Shown: piece after piece, positions 5,584-6,827 of the stretch
Layout: each line of letters starts with the position of its first letter
How positions within the stretch are numbered: position 1 is the first letter of the stretch
Assembly: GCA_000437435.1 (NCBI GenBank)
Contig: FR899614.1
Location: forward strand, 1 to 6,827
Reading direction: 5' to 3'
From: Clostridium sp. CAG:768
Lineage (GTDB): Bacteria; Cyanobacteriota; Vampirovibrionia; Gastranaerophilales; Gastranaerophilaceae
DNA: 6,827 nt
Notes under the pieces: generated by a model
Databases searched by the model: none
What the model was told of the DNA's origin: nothing
The model's input: the letters and a program-made list of their open reading frames with translations, nothing else
Translations under genes and position numbers: made by a program

Positions 5584-6402
5584 TTATTCTTGTGATTTAG
5601 GCATTTCTACTTCTTTAAGTTCTGTATAAATCATTGGAGAAAAGCCTTTTGTTGTAGAAACTGTAATTATTTTATATACAGGAGGTGTACTTAGTAAAGT
5701 TGGAGATGTAATGTGATATACCCCATTTCTCATTACTTCATCATTAATATGAAGATGGCCTGCAATAATAGAGATTACATTATCGTGTTTATCTAAAATA
5801 TCTATATATTTATCTTTTTGATAAACAGTATGAGTTGGTCTTTCTTTTGTCATAACAATAGGAAAGTGTTGAAAAATAATTACAGGATCTTTTTTGTATT
5901 TTTTTAATTGTTTGTCTAACCAACTAAGAGTATTATCTTTATAAAAACCGTTAGAACCAGGTATTACCTCTTTTGCTCCGTCAAGTACAATGAAAACAAA
6001 TCCATTTTGTTTGAAAACATAATTTGGCTTTTTATATTTATAAAAATAATTGTAATTTTTTATGATTTCTAAATAATGAGCTTTAGATAATCCGTTTTGT
6101 TTAAAAACGTCGTGATTTCCTATTACAATATAATATGGAACGTTGAGTTTATTTATTATTTTTACAAAATCAGGAAGGTATTGCTCTTTAGGAGAGTCTA
6201 AATTGTCACCTGTAAAAACTACAAAAGCAATATCTTTTTCTTTGTTTATACTATTTACAGTTTCTTGTAAAACCTCTGTTCTGTATTCGTTTTTTGCAAT
6301 AAAATGAGAGTCTGTTACTTGGACAAACTTTATTACATTTGCGAATACTGTATTTTGTAATAATAATATAGAAAGTATAGTTAAAATTATATTTTTTTTC
6401 AT
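5584..6402 (-). CDS. exported calcineurin-like metallophosphoesterase
   Basis: A 272-residue protein with a classic signal peptide at 1-21: MKKN, a hydrophobic core, then VFA as a probable signal peptidase I site. The metallophosphatase fold follows with all metal-binding motifs in order: D-x-H (Asp31, His33), GDN (65-67), GNHD (95-98), the lone His179 in FQHFP, and GHLH (215-218). It should be an active two-metal (Fe, Mn or Zn type) phosphoesterase acting outside the cytoplasmic membrane. The motif set is shared with class III cyclic-nucleotide phosphodiesterase (CpdA)-like enzymes, but the export signal makes a cAMP role unlikely and the substrate unknown. The ATG at 6402 is preferred; the GTG at 6408 would add two residues and leaves only four bases after the AGAGGG site (6418-6413). 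It is divergent from the S4 gene and lies 68 bp ahead of the CorC/HlyC-like gene. Confidence 0.92.
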   Translation of the reverse strand: MKKNIILTILSILLLQNTVFANVIKFVQVTDSHFIAKNEYRTEVLQETVNSINKEKDIAFVVFTGDNLDSPKEQYLPDFVKIINKLNVPYYIVIGNHDVFKQNGLSKAHYLEIIKNYNYFYKYKKPNYVFKQNGFVFIVLDGAKEVIPGSNGFYKDNTLSWLDKQLKKYKKDPVIIFQHFPIVMTKERPTHTVYQKDKYIDILDKHDNVISIIAGHLHINDEVMRNGVYHITSPTLLSTPPVYKIITVSTTKGFSPMIYTELKEVEMPKSQE

Positions 6403-6417
6403 TAGCACTTAGCCCTC

Positions 6418-6446
6418 TGGACAAATTATATCATAAATTATATTAT
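6418..6446 (+). promoter_or_regulatory. candidate promoter of the S4-domain gene
   Basis: TGGACA (6418-6423, five of six to TTGACA) is followed after 17 bases by TATTAT (6441-6446, five of six to TATAAT). The predicted start would fall at or inside the AAAGGAG ribosome binding site (6451-6457), so a slightly different -10 in this AT-rich stretch remains possible. It overlaps the divergent phosphoesterase promoter. Confidence 0.35.
6425..6433 (-). promoter_or_regulatory. predicted extended -10 promoter of the phosphoesterase gene
   Basis: The minus strand reads TGATATAAT, a perfect TATAAT with an extended TGn, identical to the one before tmk. A weak TTGTAT (6452-6447) stands 16 bases upstream. 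The -10 ends six bases before the AGAGGG ribosome binding site, implying a leader of about 16 bases. Confidence 0.45.
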
Positions 6447-6462
6447 ATACAAAGGAGAAAAT

Positions 6463-6708
6463 ATGAGATTAGATAAGTTTTTAAAAGTTTCAAGATTAAT
6501 AAAAAGAAGAACTGTTGCAAATGAAGTATCAGATATGGGCAGAGTATATGTAAATGGAAATTCTGCAAAACCTTCAAAACAGATTAAAGAGGGAGATGAA
6601 ATTAAAATAGAGTATGCAAATAGAACTGTAATTGCAAAAGTATTGAAAGTTCCTTCAAATAATGTAAGTGTTCAAGAAGCTCCTTCTTTGTATGAGATAG
6701 TTGAATAA
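6463..6708 (+). CDS. rqcP: S4-domain RNA-binding protein, RqcP/YabO-like (Hsp15 family)
   Basis: An 81-residue protein made almost entirely of one S4 RNA-binding domain. It opens MRLDKFLKVSRLIKRR and carries GRVYVNG (26-32), then KPSKQIKEGDEI (36-47). Length and layout fit RqcP (YabO of Bacillus, related to Hsp15 of E. coli). RqcP binds 50S subunits blocked by peptidyl-tRNA and helps RqcH add C-terminal alanine tails during ribosome quality control. The start is clear: AAAGGAG at 6451-6457, five bases before the ATG. It is divergent from the phosphoesterase gene, and its stop codon overlaps the predicted promoter of the prepilin gene. The family is firm; the choice between RqcP and a plain Hsp15-like role is inferred from the small size and the lack of a C-terminal extension. 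Confidence 0.88.
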   Translation: MRLDKFLKVSRLIKRRTVANEVSDMGRVYVNGNSAKPSKQIKEGDEIKIEYANRTVIAKVLKVPSNNVSVQEAPSLYEIVE

Positions 6709-6729
6709 ATATTTAAAATATGTTAAAAT
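6701..6729 (+). promoter_or_regulatory. predicted promoter of the prepilin gene
   Basis: TTGAAT (6701-6706) is followed after 17 bases by TAAAAT (6724-6729), with TGT directly before it as an extended -10. The -35 overlaps the last codon and stop of the S4 gene. Transcription would start near 6736, giving a leader of about 26 bases. A perfect TATAAT at 6739-6744 is an alternative -10 but would place the start inside the ribosome binding site. Confidence 0.5.
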
Positions 6730-6761
6730 TAAAATGTTTATAATAAAGAAAGGAGCTATTT

Positions 6762-6827
6762 ATGAAAAGAATTAAGAATGTCGGGGGGGGGGCAATTTAG
6801 CAGCTCCATTTAAAGGTTTTACCCTTG
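6762..6827 (+). CDS. prepilin gene, 5' end only, frameshifted at a G10 tract
   Basis: A GAAAGGAG ribosome binding site (6748-6755) stands six bases before the ATG at 6762. The reading frame gives MKRIKNV, three glycines from the G run, then Ala, Ile and TAG at 6798-6800. In the frame reached by adding one G or removing two, the sequence after the run reads NLAAPFKGFTL up to the window edge. This is the G-F-T-L prepilin peptidase site that begins type IV prepilin helices. In that second frame a TAA at 6773-6775 and the absence of any start codon after it mean that only a length change in the G run, or slippage on it, can join the start to KGFTL. The leader would be about 19 residues with three or four glycines, longer than typical type IVa leaders. 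The rest of the gene lies outside the window. Whether this is a phase-off allele, a pseudogene or a sequencing error cannot be decided here. Confidence 0.8.
6783..6792 (+). repeat. homopolymeric G10 tract inside the prepilin leader
   Basis: Ten consecutive G stand 21 bases into the reading frame, in a window where other G runs are short and G+C is about 30%. Such tracts gain or lose bases by slipped-strand mispairing and act as on/off switches of surface genes in other bacteria. Lengths of 8 or 11 would put the prepilin in frame; the observed 10 does not. Confidence 0.9.

Overview
This is an AT-rich window, roughly 30% G+C by eye, from a low-GC, probably Gram-negative bacterium. It carries ordinary housekeeping genes bounded at both ends by type IV prepilin-like genes. 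The style of the first pilin-like protein (TIPTLMQ-like N-terminus, LHKVYN, TDRNAVNLREAGL, D-x-N-G-x-K-G-P-N) and the base composition recall gut Gastranaerophilales ('Melainabacteria', class Vampirovibrionia). That assignment rests on recognition and composition only, and no marker gene in the window proves it.

Layout, left to right. (1) The 3' part of a pilin-like gene (+) is cut by the window start. (2) tmk, thymidylate kinase (-), converges on it so tightly that the two stop codons interlock. (3) An 89-bp divergent region carries two outward promoters and a 10-bp inverted repeat. (4) An M16-family peptidase homologue (+) has lost the HxxEH zinc site. (5) An exported OmpA/MotB-domain protein (+) starts with GTG behind a hairpin that covers its ribosome binding site. 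(6) A FliA/WhiG-type sigma factor (-) overlaps the end of gene 5 by 11 bp. (7) A CNNM/CBS/CorC_HlyC membrane protein (-) follows, then (8) an exported calcineurin-like phosphoesterase (-). (9) A 60-bp divergent region separates gene 8 from an RqcP-like S4 RNA-binding protein (+). (10) The 5' end of a second prepilin gene (+) is cut by the window end. Its start codon is separated from the prepilin cleavage motif KGFTL by a tract of ten G, and as sequenced it is out of frame.

The most notable signal is that G10 tract. With ten G the reading frame stops after 12 codons. With eight or eleven G it would read straight into the prepilin peptidase site. This is the classic architecture of a phase-variable surface-structure gene, although a homopolymer sequencing or assembly error must be excluded first. 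Secondary signals are the catalytically dead M16 protein with no visible active partner, the hairpin over the gene 5 ribosome binding site, the inverted repeat on the M16 promoter, and both window ends falling at nearly the same point of two pilin genes.

Functionally the window mixes nucleotide metabolism (tmk), envelope functions (M16 homologue, OmpA-domain protein, CorC/HlyC-like protein, exported phosphoesterase), transcription control (sigma factor), ribosome rescue (RqcP-like) and cell-surface filaments (the two pilins). The minus-strand genes 8, 7 and 6 are co-oriented but separated by 68 and 124 bp, so they may be transcribed separately. No tRNA, rRNA, CRISPR array, insertion sequence or convincing intrinsic terminator was seen. 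No stretch longer than 300 bases lacks a gene.
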